A stretch of DNA of 64,000 bases from CAVTSA01 sp963737225. GTDB lineage: Bacteria > Chloroflexota > Dormibacteria > Dormibacterales > Dormibacteraceae. This document shows, one piece after another, positions 8,637 to 17,045 of the stretch (positions within the stretch are counted from its first letter, which is position 1; each line of letters opens with the position of its first letter). The position numbers were made by a program, and so were the translations under genes. The DNA lies in contig CAVTSA010000005.1 in the NCBI GenBank assembly GCA_963737225.1, forward strand, positions 186,001 to 250,000, written 5' to 3'. The notes under the pieces were generated by a model. It was not told where the DNA came from, made no database searches, and saw nothing but the letters and a program-made list of their open reading frames with translations.

Positions 8637-8743
8637 CCCACTTCCTCCTTGGGAGGGTGAACTCGCAGCGCTCGGCCCGAACCCGGCACCCGGCGCGCAG
8701 TATAGGCAGCGCCATTTCGAGTTCCTGCAACCATGATGGACCG

Positions 8744-9448
8744 GTGGCACCCGGCTCCGCTCGGCGACCTCGCCGGCCCACGCTGTTCGAGCTCACGGAA
8801 CAAGCGCTCAGCTCGACCGAACGCGGCTACGACCTGCTGGCGCCGAACTTCGACTGCAGCTGGTTTCGCACCCCCGACCGGCTGCTCGACGCGGTTCGGG
8901 AGGAGCTGCGTGCGGACGGCCCGTGGGACCGCGCCCTCGACCTCGGCTGCGGCACCGGCGCCGGCATGCGAGCGGTGGGATCGCTCGCCTCTCGCGTCAC
9001 GGGCCTGGATCGCAGCCGGGGCATGCTCGAGCAGGCGCGGCTGGTCCACGGCTGCGAGGCGACCTGGGTCCGCGCGGACGTCCTCGACCTGCCCTTCCAC
9101 CAGGCTTTCGACCTGATCGTCACTTTCGGCGCGCTGGGCCATATCGTGCCCGCCGACGAGACACGCTTCCTGGACGGCGTGTGGGACGCCCTCCGCCCGG
9201 GCGGAACCTTCTGCCTGGTGACCACCTCCATGCCCCCTTTCTTCTCTCCTACCCACCTCGCCGCGCGAACGTTCAACGCGGTGATGCACGTGCGCAACGT
9301 CCTGCTGCGCCCGCCGTTCGTGATGTACTACCTGACCTTCCTGCTCCCCGAGGTCACGGAAGAGCTTCGCCGTCAGGGGTTCGACGTCGAGGTGCGTCCG
9401 CTGCCCGGGCCCTGGCGTCAGGTCACGCTGGTCGTCGCCCGACGGTGA
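8744..9448 (+). CDS. Class I SAM-dependent methyltransferase
   Basis: 234 residues from GTG 8744. Motif I is ALDLGCGTGAGMRAVG, followed by the acidic end of strand 2 (VTGLDRSRGMLEQA), the adenine-contact region (ADVLDLPF) and motif IV (FDLIVTFGALGHI). The post-core part (LRPGGTFCLVTTSMPPFF, then a hydrophobic segment PPFVMYYLTFLLP) is typical of Methyltransf_11/25 small-molecule or lipid methyltransferases. Substrate unknown. In-frame codons exist upstream to 8657, but that region is not family-like and lies opposite the divergent small gene's ribosome site. The 3' end overlaps the convergent DUF998 gene by 26 nt. Confidence 0.85.
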   Translation: MAPGSARRPRRPTLFELTEQALSSTERGYDLLAPNFDCSWFRTPDRLLDAVREELRADGPWDRALDLGCGTGAGMRAVGSLASRVTGLDRSRGMLEQARLVHGCEATWVRADVLDLPFHQAFDLIVTFGALGHIVPADETRFLDGVWDALRPGGTFCLVTTSMPPFFSPTHLAARTFNAVMHVRNVLLRPPFVMYYLTFLLPEVTEELRRQGFDVEVRPLPGPWRQVTLVVARR

Positions 9449-10130
9449 GCGTGGATCGCCGGACGCGGCGGAGCGTCACGGCGATCACATCCTCGCCCAT
9501 CAGGAGCGCACCCCCGGAGAGTGCCATCACCAGCAACAGCGGCTCCACCCCCACCCGCTCCAGACCGCCGCCGACCCCGAGCAGCACCGGCAGCCGGTGG
9601 GCGTAGATCAGGATCGACAGGAACGAAGCCGCGACCCCGGCCGCTCCGACGGCGATCGCCACCCCGCCGGTGGGCCGGTGCCCCCGAACGTGAAACAGCG
9701 CCCACCCGGCGAGCGCCGCCCCCAGGTTGCCGAGCACCAGGCCCGTGATCGCACCCCCCACGTGGACGTAGAAGTGGACGTTTTCGGGGAACAGTCCGAC
9801 TACCGCCATCCCGATTCCTCCGAGCGACAGTGCGAGCGTGGCGCTGCGGGACCACCAGCACCGGCGCGGGGCCGAGAGGTGGGCCAGCCAGCCGCCCAGC
9901 GCCAGGCTCAGCCCGAGCAGCACGAGCGAGGCGTCGAGCAGCCAGAAGAGCGGCGAGCAGAACTGAGGCGTGCAGGTGGTCTGGCCGAGGTCGCTGATCG
10001 CATCGACCAGGGGGTTGTACGGCGTCCGCATCGCGAGCTCGGTCACCACCTGCGCGACCAGGCAGACGAGCACCGTGACCCACCCGATGCCGGCCGCCCG
10101 CTCCATCCAGCGGCCCCTGCCCAGCCTCAT
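9423..10130 (-). CDS. DUF998 family integral membrane protein
   Basis: 235 residues with six predicted membrane spans. DUF998 hallmarks are the first loop PYNPLVDAISDLGQTTC, the cysteine pair region CTPQFCSPLFWLLDASLVLLG, and the middle motif VGLFPENVHFYVHVGGAITGLVLGNLGAALAG. It is probably in the plasma membrane; members of this family have no established biochemical role. It is the downstream member of a tandem pair with the gene at 10143-10823, 12 nt apart, with the same loop signatures, indicating duplication. Confidence 0.85.
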   Translation of the reverse strand: MRLGRGRWMERAAGIGWVTVLVCLVAQVVTELAMRTPYNPLVDAISDLGQTTCTPQFCSPLFWLLDASLVLLGLSLALGGWLAHLSAPRRCWWSRSATLALSLGGIGMAVVGLFPENVHFYVHVGGAITGLVLGNLGAALAGWALFHVRGHRPTGGVAIAVGAAGVAASFLSILIYAHRLPVLLGVGGGLERVGVEPLLLVMALSGGALLMGEDVIAVTLRRVRRSTLTVGRRPA

Positions 10131-10142
10131 CGCAACGGCAAT

Positions 10143-10823
10143 CTACGCAGGCGCGCGTGGGACAACACGGTCGACCCAGTCCCCGCGAAGGAGCGCGCCG
10201 CCGGAGACGATGAGCGCGAGCAGCATGGGATAGGCGGCACCGCGCTCCAGCAGGCCCTGGTAGGGGAGCAGCGCCCCCACCCCCAGATGCGCCGCGCCGA
10301 GGACCAGCGTCATCGCCCACCCCAGCATCCCGGCGCCGACCCCGAGGCCCCCCACCACCGTCATCGCGCGCGCCCGGCGCAGCGCCAGGCCGGTCAGCGC
10401 GGTGCCCGTATTGCCTCCGCAGATCGCGAACGCGGCGAGCGTGGTGTGGAGCCAGACGATGGTGTCGTTGGGAACCAGCCCCACCCCGCAGGTCCCCAGC
10501 CCGGCGAGCGCCAGGATCGCCGCGGCGGTTCGCGAGAGGGCTGTCACGCGCGGGCTCGAGGCCTCGGCGGCGATCGCGCCGCCCGCCATGCACAGGCCGA
10601 GAACCAGGAACGAAGCGTTCATCAAGCCGTGCCAGGGCGAGCACTGGGTGGGGGTGCAGGTCAGCCGGCCCAGATCGGAGATGGGGTCGGCGATCGGGCT
10701 GTAGGGCACCGGCCAGGCCCGCTGCACAACTGCCTGTACGACGAAGAACTGGACCGCCGCGACCCACATCAGGCCGCCCCAGAACTCGACCGCACGCATC
10801 GCCCGGCTCCTGTCGACTGCCAT
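10143..10823 (-). CDS. DUF998 family integral membrane protein (tandem paralogue)
   Basis: 226 residues, six membrane spans, with the same signatures as its neighbour: PYSPIADPISDLGRLTC, CTPTQCSPWHGLMNASFLVLG, and VGLVPNDTIVWLHTTLAAFAICGGNTGTALTG. The two cysteines in the CTPxxCSP loop are kept in both paralogues, so a disulfide or metal site outside the membrane is possible (inference). It is the first gene of the two-gene minus-strand unit. Upstream (10849-10906) are two copies of a GCACCAAY-containing motif, also seen at 22.9 kb. Confidence 0.85.
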   Translation of the reverse strand: MAVDRSRAMRAVEFWGGLMWVAAVQFFVVQAVVQRAWPVPYSPIADPISDLGRLTCTPTQCSPWHGLMNASFLVLGLCMAGGAIAAEASSPRVTALSRTAAAILALAGLGTCGVGLVPNDTIVWLHTTLAAFAICGGNTGTALTGLALRRARAMTVVGGLGVGAGMLGWAMTLVLGAAHLGVGALLPYQGLLERGAAYPMLLALIVSGGALLRGDWVDRVVPRAPA

Positions 10824-10848
10824 CCGCCGTCAGGATAGACAGGCCGCT

Positions 10849-10906
10849 GGTGCACCAACCGCCCCTTTCAGGGATCGCGACAGGGCCGCGGTCGCACCAA
10901 TGCCCC
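10849..10906 (-). promoter_or_regulatory. Two copies of a GCACCAAY motif upstream of the DUF998 pair
   Basis: GGTGCACCAACCGCCCCTTT at 10849-10868 and CGCACCAATGCCCCTATC at 10893-10910 share GCACCAAY followed by GCCCCTWT. Related copies lie at 22885 and 22925. The position ahead of the minus-strand DUF998 genes suggests a binding site or promoter part. The second copy overlaps the 14-bp repeat at 10902. Confidence 0.3.
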
Positions 10907-11084
10907 TATCGTGCGCAATGCCGTTGCATTGGGCCCTTGAGGGGGAGGGTTGGCTGAGGTGTCCGGCTCGCGCGAATCGGAGGTAATCGGGCCGTGGATT
11001 AGGTCGTTTCTGCAGAAACCGTCGCTATCTCCGACCCGGAAAGGGCGGAATGTGCAGAAACGGCCCTGAGGCCCCTATCGTGCG
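10902..11084 (+). repeat. Short mobile-like element, copy 1, with 14-bp flanking direct repeats
   Basis: The 155-bp body (10916-11070) starts CAATGCCGTTGCAT and ends CGGCCCTGAG. It is bounded exactly by two copies of GCCCCTATCGTGCG (10902-10915 and 11071-11084). The same body, inverted and with 140 bp more inside, lies at 57838-58132, where no such flanks occur. Homology between copies ends at, or within a few chance bases of, the borders of the direct repeats, as expected for an insertion with target duplication. Ends are loosely inverted (CAnnGCCGTT). Inside is the palindrome GTTTCTGCAGAAAC. There is no open frame, so it would be non-autonomous. Confidence 0.65.
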
Positions 11085-11089
11085 AGCGG

Positions 11090-13147
11090 ATGAGAACGAA
11101 CGACATCGGCCGCATCGTCACGGTGGGATCGCCCGCGGTCTCACCGGACGGCGCGCGCGTGGCGTACACGGTGACCCGCGTCGATCTGGACGAGAACCGG
11201 TACCGCTCGGCGATCTGGCTGGCCGCGGCCGATGGCAGCACGCCCCCACGTCAGCTGACCACCGGTGAGGGGGGAGACGGCCAGCCCGCGTGGTCGCCGG
11301 ACGGGACCCGCCTCGCCTTCACTCGCAAGCGCGACCCCGAGGGGGAGGCTCCGCCGGAGCAGGTGCTGTTGGTGGTCCCCGTCGACGGGCCCGGCGAGCC
11401 GGTCTCGCTTGCCCATCGCGGGGAGGCCATAGAGCATCCGGTGTGGTCGCCGGACGGGCGCAGCATCGCGTTCACCTCCCGCGTCCGGGCCGCGCGCTAC
11501 GAGCCCAAGGACGAGGCGGCCCAGCCGCCGCGCAAGATCGATCGCCTCTTCTCCCGGCTCAACGGCGAAGACTGGACCATCGACCGCCCGACCCAGGCCT
11601 TCGTGGTGGACAGCGAGGCGGCCGCTGCGCCCCGCCAGCTGACCGAGGGGCCTGAAGTGTCGGGCCCGCTCGCCTGGTCACCGGACTCCGGACGAGTCGC
11701 GTTCGTCTCCGCCCGCCAGCCGGACGCCGACCTGAATCCGGTCGACGACCTGTGGACGCTCGACATCAACATCGCCGAGGACGCACGGCCGGAGCCGGTG
11801 CGGCTGACGGCGACCGAGGCCGCGCACCTGGGCCCCGCGTTCTCACCCGACGGCGGCCGACTCGCCTACCTCGCCTTCCACGGGGACGCCACCCATCCCG
11901 GCTACTACCACTGGCGGCTGGAGGTGCTCGACCTCCTGTCCCGGCAGGTGACGCGTCTGGCACTCGACCTTGATCGCTCACTCTTCCCCTACCCCGAGGG
12001 CCGACCGCCGGTCTGGGAGGGCGGCGACCTGCTGGTGAGCGTGGAGGATCGGGGTTCGGTCCATGTCCTTCGGGTCGATGCCGCCGGGAGCTCGACGCGG
12101 GCCGTCGACGGCCTGCGCACGGTAACCGCGTGGGATCTCGCGGGGGGCACGCTGGCCTTCACCGGGACCGACGCCACGCACCCGACCGAGCTGTACTCGC
12201 TGGTGGGTGGCAGGGAGCGCCGGTTGACGCATCACCAGGAGGCTTTCCTGGGTGCGGTTCCGGCGCTCAGCCCGGAGCGGTTCACGGTGCGCACGAGGGA
12301 CGGCAAGGAGGAGCTCGACACCTGGCTGCTGCGTCCCCCCGGATTCGAGCCCGACCGGACGTATCCGGCACTGCTCTCGATCCACGGCGGGCCGGCCACC
12401 CAGTACGGGGAGCGCTGGTTCGACGAGTTCCAGTTTCTGGCGGCCGCCGGGTTCGTCGTCTTCTGGACCAACCCGCGCGGGGCCTCCGGGGTCACCGAGG
12501 CCTTCGGGCGCGCGATCCTGTCCCCCCTCTCCACGGTCGACCCCGGCAGCGGCTGGGGCGGCGTCGACTACGAGGACCTGATGGCGGTGACCGACGCCGC
12601 CCTGGAGCGCGAGCCGGCTATCGACCGCGAACGCGTGGGGGTACTTGGCGGCTCCTACGGCGGGTTCATGACCTCCTGGATCGTCGGCCACACCCACCGC
12701 TTCGCCGCCGCCTGCTCGGAGCGGGCGGTCAACAACCTGCTCAGTGAGGATTGGTCCAGCGATGCCGCCGGCGGGTTCGCCCAGGAGCTGGGCGTCGATC
12801 CGCTGGAGAATCCTCAGGAATACGCACGGATGTCCCCGATCACCTACGTCAAGGTGATCGCGACCCCGCTTCTGATCCTCCACTCGGAGAACGACCTTCG
12901 CTGCCCGATCGAGCAGGCCGACTGCCTGTTCGTCGCCCTGCGGAGGCTCGGACGGCGGGACGTCGAGTACTACCGGTTCCCGGCCGAGAACCACGAGCTC
13001 TCGCGCGCCGGATCGCCCAAGCACCGGGTGCAGCGCGCCGACCTCATCGTCGAGTTCTTCCGGCGCCATCTGGGGCTGGAAGGGCAGGGGGCCGAGGGGC
13101 ATGAGGAGGAAAAGGCGGCGTCCTCGCTCAGTCTCGCGGGCCTCTGA
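11090..13147 (+). CDS. S9 family serine peptidase (acylaminoacyl-peptidase/DPP-like)
   Basis: 685 residues, cytoplasmic (no signal peptide). The N-terminal half is a beta-propeller of WD40/PD40-like repeats (SPDGARVAYTVTR, WSPDGTRLAFTRKR, WSPDGRSIAFTSR, FSPDGGRLAYLAF). The C-terminal alpha/beta-hydrolase domain holds the triad: Ser522 in GGSYGGFM, Asp602 in HSENDLRCP, His635 in ENHELSR. The oxyanion region is IHGGP. This is the prolyl-oligopeptidase-type exopeptidase family acting on short or acylated peptides. The ATG follows the flanking repeat of the inserted element by 5 nt, with only a weak ribosome site, so the insertion may have changed its expression. Confidence 0.92.
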   Translation: MRTNDIGRIVTVGSPAVSPDGARVAYTVTRVDLDENRYRSAIWLAAADGSTPPRQLTTGEGGDGQPAWSPDGTRLAFTRKRDPEGEAPPEQVLLVVPVDGPGEPVSLAHRGEAIEHPVWSPDGRSIAFTSRVRAARYEPKDEAAQPPRKIDRLFSRLNGEDWTIDRPTQAFVVDSEAAAAPRQLTEGPEVSGPLAWSPDSGRVAFVSARQPDADLNPVDDLWTLDINIAEDARPEPVRLTATEAAHLGPAFSPDGGRLAYLAFHGDATHPGYYHWRLEVLDLLSRQVTRLALDLDRSLFPYPEGRPPVWEGGDLLVSVEDRGSVHVLRVDAAGSSTRAVDGLRTVTAWDLAGGTLAFTGTDATHPTELYSLVGGRERRLTHHQEAFLGAVPALSPERFTVRTRDGKEELDTWLLRPPGFEPDRTYPALLSIHGGPATQYGERWFDEFQFLAAAGFVVFWTNPRGASGVTEAFGRAILSPLSTVDPGSGWGGVDYEDLMAVTDAALEREPAIDRERVGVLGGSYGGFMTSWIVGHTHRFAAACSERAVNNLLSEDWSSDAAGGFAQELGVDPLENPQEYARMSPITYVKVIATPLLILHSENDLRCPIEQADCLFVALRRLGRRDVEYYRFPAENHELSRAGSPKHRVQRADLIVEFFRRHLGLEGQGAEGHEEEKAASSLSLAGL

Positions 13148-13165
13148 GTTCGTACCCTTCGGACC

Positions 13166-14641
13166 ATGCCCGGCACCCCCGGCCGGTCCGGTTCATCGAG
13201 CGACCTCGCCGACTATCGCCGCAAGCGCTCGTTCGAGAAGACGCCCGAGCCACGCGGGGACGAGGGCGAGGCACGCACCGACGACCTCCGCTTCGTGATC
13301 CAGGAGCACCACGCCCGGCGCCTGCACTGGGACTTCCGTCTCGAGCGGGACGGGGTGCTCGTCTCCTGGGCGCTCCCCAAAGGACTGCCCACCGATCCCA
13401 AGCGCAACCACCTCGCGGTCCACGTGGAGGACCACCCCCTGGACTACATCGACTTCGCGGGCAAGATCCCGGGTGGCCAGTACGGCGCCGGCAGCGTCGG
13501 GATCTGGGACCACGGGATCTACGAGACCGAGAAGTGGCAGCTGGAGGGGGGCCGCAGCCGGCCCGAGGTCATGGTCACGCTGCATGGGGACCGGGCCGAG
13601 GGCCGGTATGTGCTGTTCCAGACCGACGGCAAGAACTGGATGATCCACCGCATGGACCCACCCGCCGGCACGCTGCCTGAGCAGGTGACGCCGATGCTGG
13701 CGCGCGCCGTCCCCGAGCTGCCGACCGGCAAGGAGGGCGCGTGGGCCTTCGAGTTCAAATGGGACGGCGTGCGGGCGCTCGCCTACTGCACCCCGGGCGA
13801 GGTGCGCCTCCAGAGCCGGACCGGCCATGACATCAGCCGGACCTATCCCGAGATCCTTCGGTTGATGGACCAGGTGGGCGGCCGTTCGATGCTGCTCGAC
13901 GGGGAGATCGTCGCCTTCGACGACAGCGGGGCACCGCGGTTCGAGCGGATCCAGCAGCGCCTCGGCCTTACCGACGCCACCGACGTGCGGACGGCGATGC
14001 GCCGGGTGCCGGTGTCCTACCTGATCTTCGACCTCCTGGACCTGGACGGGAACGACACCATGGGGTTGACCTACCTCCAGCGACGGGAGCTGCTGACCGG
14101 TCTCGAGCTCCACGGAAACTCCTGGGCCGTGCCCGAGCACCAGGTCGGCCACGGTGAGGACCTCTGGGCGGCGGCGAAGGAGCGTCGCCTGGAGGGGGTG
14201 GTGGCCAAGCGCACCGACAGCCGTTACGAGCCGGGCGCGCGCACCGGTGCCTGGCTCAAGGTCAAGATCCGGCCTGGTCAGGAGCTGGTCATCGGCGGCT
14301 GGCAGGAGGGTCAGGGACGCCGGCAGGGCCTCCCGGGATCTCTGCTGGTCGGCTACTACGACGGCGAGATCTTGCGGTACGCGGGCCGGGTGGGGACCGG
14401 GTTCACGGATCGGATGCTGGATCAGCTGCGTGATTTGATGCAGCCGCTGACCCGGCCCGACTCGCCGTTCGCGCCCACCCGCAGCCTTCCCCGCAAGGAC
14501 GTCCATTTCGTGGGGCCGGAGCTGGTCGCCCAGGTTGAGTTTGCGGAGTGGACGGCGGAGGGCCTGCTGCGAGCGCCGAGCTTCCAGGGTCTGCGCGACG
14601 ACAAGGACCCCAGGGACGTGGTGCGGGAGCTCGTCACATGA
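13166..14641 (+). CDS. ligD: LigD-type 3'-phosphoesterase/ATP-dependent DNA ligase
   Basis: 491 residues. Residues about 20-165 are the LigD 3'-phosphoesterase domain (FVIQEHHARRLHWDFRLERDGVLVSWALPKG, with conserved His/Asp/Arg). Residues about 175-485 are an ATP-dependent ligase: the adenylated lysine is Lys198 in EFKWDGVRA, followed by LLDGEIVAFD and EGVVAKRTDSRYEPG, and an OB-fold C-terminus. The protein repairs double-strand ends by nonhomologous end joining together with Ku. The polymerase domain normally fused in LigD is a separate gene 150 nt downstream. No Ku gene lies in the window. The start 19 nt after the peptidase stop suggests co-transcription. Confidence 0.92.
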   Translation: MPGTPGRSGSSSDLADYRRKRSFEKTPEPRGDEGEARTDDLRFVIQEHHARRLHWDFRLERDGVLVSWALPKGLPTDPKRNHLAVHVEDHPLDYIDFAGKIPGGQYGAGSVGIWDHGIYETEKWQLEGGRSRPEVMVTLHGDRAEGRYVLFQTDGKNWMIHRMDPPAGTLPEQVTPMLARAVPELPTGKEGAWAFEFKWDGVRALAYCTPGEVRLQSRTGHDISRTYPEILRLMDQVGGRSMLLDGEIVAFDDSGAPRFERIQQRLGLTDATDVRTAMRRVPVSYLIFDLLDLDGNDTMGLTYLQRRELLTGLELHGNSWAVPEHQVGHGEDLWAAAKERRLEGVVAKRTDSRYEPGARTGAWLKVKIRPGQELVIGGWQEGQGRRQGLPGSLLVGYYDGEILRYAGRVGTGFTDRMLDQLRDLMQPLTRPDSPFAPTRSLPRKDVHFVGPELVAQVEFAEWTAEGLLRAPSFQGLRDDKDPRDVVRELVT

Positions 14642-14792
14642 GTCTCGCCAGCCGCCATTTTCGCCACGAAACCCCGCCGGCTCCGTTTGGCGGGGATCCC
14701 GGGGAAATCGCACCGAAGGGCTGTTGGCCGGGGCGCGACACGGCTCGTTCCGCGCGCTGCGGGGGTTACGAAACGGTGGAGGGGGTGTGCCG

Positions 14793-15710
14793 ATGAGCCC
14801 GGAGAAGGCGGTCGAGGTCGAGGTCGATGGACGGTCCCTGCGGCTGACCAACCTGGACAAGGTGTTCTGGCCGCAGGTCGGCTTCACCAAGGGCCAGATG
14901 ATCGACTACTACACGCGCATGGCGCCCCACCTCCTGCCGCACCTGGAGGGGAGGCCGCTGACGTTGAAGCGGTACCCCAACGGCATCGACGGGGAGATGT
15001 TCTATGAGAAGAACTGTCCCCGGCACCGCCCCGAGTGGATGCAGACCGCGAAGGTCTGGAGCCGCGGCAATGACCGCTGGATGTACTTCTGCGTCGTCGA
15101 CGACCTGCCCAGCCTGGTCTGGGTGTCGCAGCTGGGGACCGTGGAGTGGCACACCTCGCTCTCCACCAAGCCCGACCTGGAGCACCCGCGGACGCTGGTC
15201 TTCGACTTCGACCCGGGGCCGCCCGCAACCATCGTCGAGTGCTGCCGCGTAGCCGGCCTGGTGCGCGAGTGGCTGGAAGGCCACAAGTTGAAGGGCTTCT
15301 GCAAGACCTCCGGCTCCAAGGGCCTGCAGCTTTACGTGCCGCTCAACGGCGACGCCGGGTACGACGTGACGAAGAAGATCTCACACGGCATCGCCACCAA
15401 GCTGGAGCGGGAGCATCCGAAGGAGGTGGTCTCACGCCAGGTCAAGGATCTACGGGGAGGGAAGGTCCTGATCGACTGGAGCCAGAACGACCCCAACAAG
15501 ACCACCGTCAACGTCTACTCGCTGCGGGCCAGGGACCGGCCCACGGTTTCCACCCCCATCACCTGGGACGAGGTCGCCGCGTGTGCGGAATCCGGCGATC
15601 CGAACCGCCTCGTGTTCGACTCGGCCGCCGTCCTGGAACGCGTCGAGAAGCAAGGTGATCTCTTCGAGCCCGTCCTGAAGCTTCGTCAGCAGCTCCCGGA
15701 GGAGGTCTGA
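14793..15710 (+). CDS. ligD: LigD-type polymerase/primase (LigPol)
   Basis: 305 residues of the archaeo-eukaryotic-primase-like LigD polymerase domain: LTNLDKVFWPQVGFTKGQMIDYY, then LKRYPNGIDGEMFYEKNCPRHRPEW, the catalytic acid pair in FDFDPG, then GFCKTSGSKGLQLYVPL and IDWSQNDPNKTTVN. It fills and extends ends in end joining, preferring ribonucleotides in known members. ATG 14793 is chosen because the domain begins about nine residues later; the open frame upstream to 14535 overlaps the ligase. Its stop overlaps the next start (TGATG), so ligase, polymerase and NADH dehydrogenase appear to be one transcript. Confidence 0.92.
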   Translation: MSPEKAVEVEVDGRSLRLTNLDKVFWPQVGFTKGQMIDYYTRMAPHLLPHLEGRPLTLKRYPNGIDGEMFYEKNCPRHRPEWMQTAKVWSRGNDRWMYFCVVDDLPSLVWVSQLGTVEWHTSLSTKPDLEHPRTLVFDFDPGPPATIVECCRVAGLVREWLEGHKLKGFCKTSGSKGLQLYVPLNGDAGYDVTKKISHGIATKLEREHPKEVVSRQVKDLRGGKVLIDWSQNDPNKTTVNVYSLRARDRPTVSTPITWDEVAACAESGDPNRLVFDSAAVLERVEKQGDLFEPVLKLRQQLPEEV

Positions 15711-17038
15711 TGCCGACCACCGCCCCCCACTCGAGACCGCAGTCGGTAGTGATCCTGGGCGCCGGCTTCGGCGGGTTGACGCTCGCCCGGCGACTCAGCG
15801 GGTCCGCGGCGCGGGTGCTGCTCGTCGACCGCAACAACTACCAGCTGTTCTCGCCGCTGCTGTACCAGGTGGCATCCGCCATGCTCGACCCCTCCGACAT
15901 CGCGCAGCCGATCCGCAGCCTCCTCCGTGGAGCCCACAACTCCGACTTCATGCAGGCAGAGGTGGAGGGCGTGGACCTGGAGCGGAGGCAGGTCGTCACC
16001 AACCGTGGGACCCTCACCTACGACACCCTGGTGATCGCGACCGGGAGCGCGACGAGCTACTACGGTAATCCCTCGCTTCACGACCGCAGCTATCCGTTGA
16101 AGCAGCTGGAGGATGGCCTCGCCCTTCGGAACCGCATCCTGACCCAGTTCGAGCAGGCCGAATGGGAGACGGATCCCGAGGTCCGGCGGAGGCTGCTCAC
16201 CATCGTCGTGGTCGGAGGTGGGCCCACCGGGATCGAGTTCGCAGGCGCCGTCTCGGAGCTGATGAGCCTGATGGTCCGAAAGGATTTCCGCCGCCTGCAC
16301 CGGGGGGAGATCACGGTCGAGCTGCTGGAGGGGGGCGACCGGCTGCTGGCCGACTTCAACCCCAAGCTTTCGTGGACGACGTTCGACGAGCTGACCAGGA
16401 AGGGAGTGCAGGTCCGGTTGCACGCGCTGGTCGAGCGGGTCGACAGGAATGAGGTGGTCCTCCGGGGCGGCGAGACCGTGACCGCCGGGACCGTGGTCTG
16501 GACGGCGGGCGTGCACGGGGTCATCGTGGACGGAGATCTGCCGACCAACCATCGGGGGTCCAACCGGATCCCGATCGACGACAGCCTGCGGATCGAGGGC
16601 CGTCCGGAGGTCTACGTGATCGGCGACGTCGCGGGCCACCGCGACGACCTGCCGATGCTGATCCCGGTCGCCATGCAGCAGGCCAAGTACGTGGCGGCGG
16701 CGATCCGGAGCGGTGGACCCAGGGCCGCGTTCCAGTACCACGACCCCGGCATCATGGCCACCATCGGCCGTGGAGAGGCCGTCGCCCAGGTCGGCCGGGT
16801 ACGGTTCACAGGGTTCCTGGGCTGGGTCATGTGGCTCGCGGTCCACCTGCTCAAGGTGATGACGTTTCGCGCCCGGTTCTTCGTGCTCGTCAAGTGGGCG
16901 TACGAATACGTGTTCACCGACCGTCCGATCCGCATCGCGGTTCGCGCGGGCACCGGACCCAAGGACGCGCCGTCCGACGAGGTGGAGCCTCTGGCCGAGC
17001 ACGCCCCGCTCGACGCGATTCGAAACCGGGTACCGTAG
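15710..17038 (+). CDS. ndh: Type II NADH:quinone oxidoreductase
   Basis: 442 residues. The N-terminal FAD-binding Rossmann motif is VVILGAGFGGLTLARRL, followed by the quinone-reductase signature NNYQLFSPLLYQVASAML. The second dinucleotide (NADH) motif is VVVGGGPTGIEFAGA. YVIGDVAG marks FAD contact, and AMQQAKYVA with a C-terminal hydrophobic amphipathic region (FLGWVMWLAVHLLKVMTF) gives membrane association. It oxidises NADH and passes electrons to quinone without pumping protons. The start overlaps the polymerase stop by one base. Confidence 0.9.
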   Translation: MPTTAPHSRPQSVVILGAGFGGLTLARRLSGSAARVLLVDRNNYQLFSPLLYQVASAMLDPSDIAQPIRSLLRGAHNSDFMQAEVEGVDLERRQVVTNRGTLTYDTLVIATGSATSYYGNPSLHDRSYPLKQLEDGLALRNRILTQFEQAEWETDPEVRRRLLTIVVVGGGPTGIEFAGAVSELMSLMVRKDFRRLHRGEITVELLEGGDRLLADFNPKLSWTTFDELTRKGVQVRLHALVERVDRNEVVLRGGETVTAGTVVWTAGVHGVIVDGDLPTNHRGSNRIPIDDSLRIEGRPEVYVIGDVAGHRDDLPMLIPVAMQQAKYVAAAIRSGGPRAAFQYHDPGIMATIGRGEAVAQVGRVRFTGFLGWVMWLAVHLLKVMTFRARFFVLVKWAYEYVFTDRPIRIAVRAGTGPKDAPSDEVEPLAEHAPLDAIRNRVP

Positions 17039-17045
17039 CGCGGAA

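Noticed and set aside
9597..10838. Plus-strand frame of over 400 codons across the DUF998 pair
   Set aside because: Composition typical of an antisense frame in high-GC DNA; the membrane proteins on the other strand are well supported.
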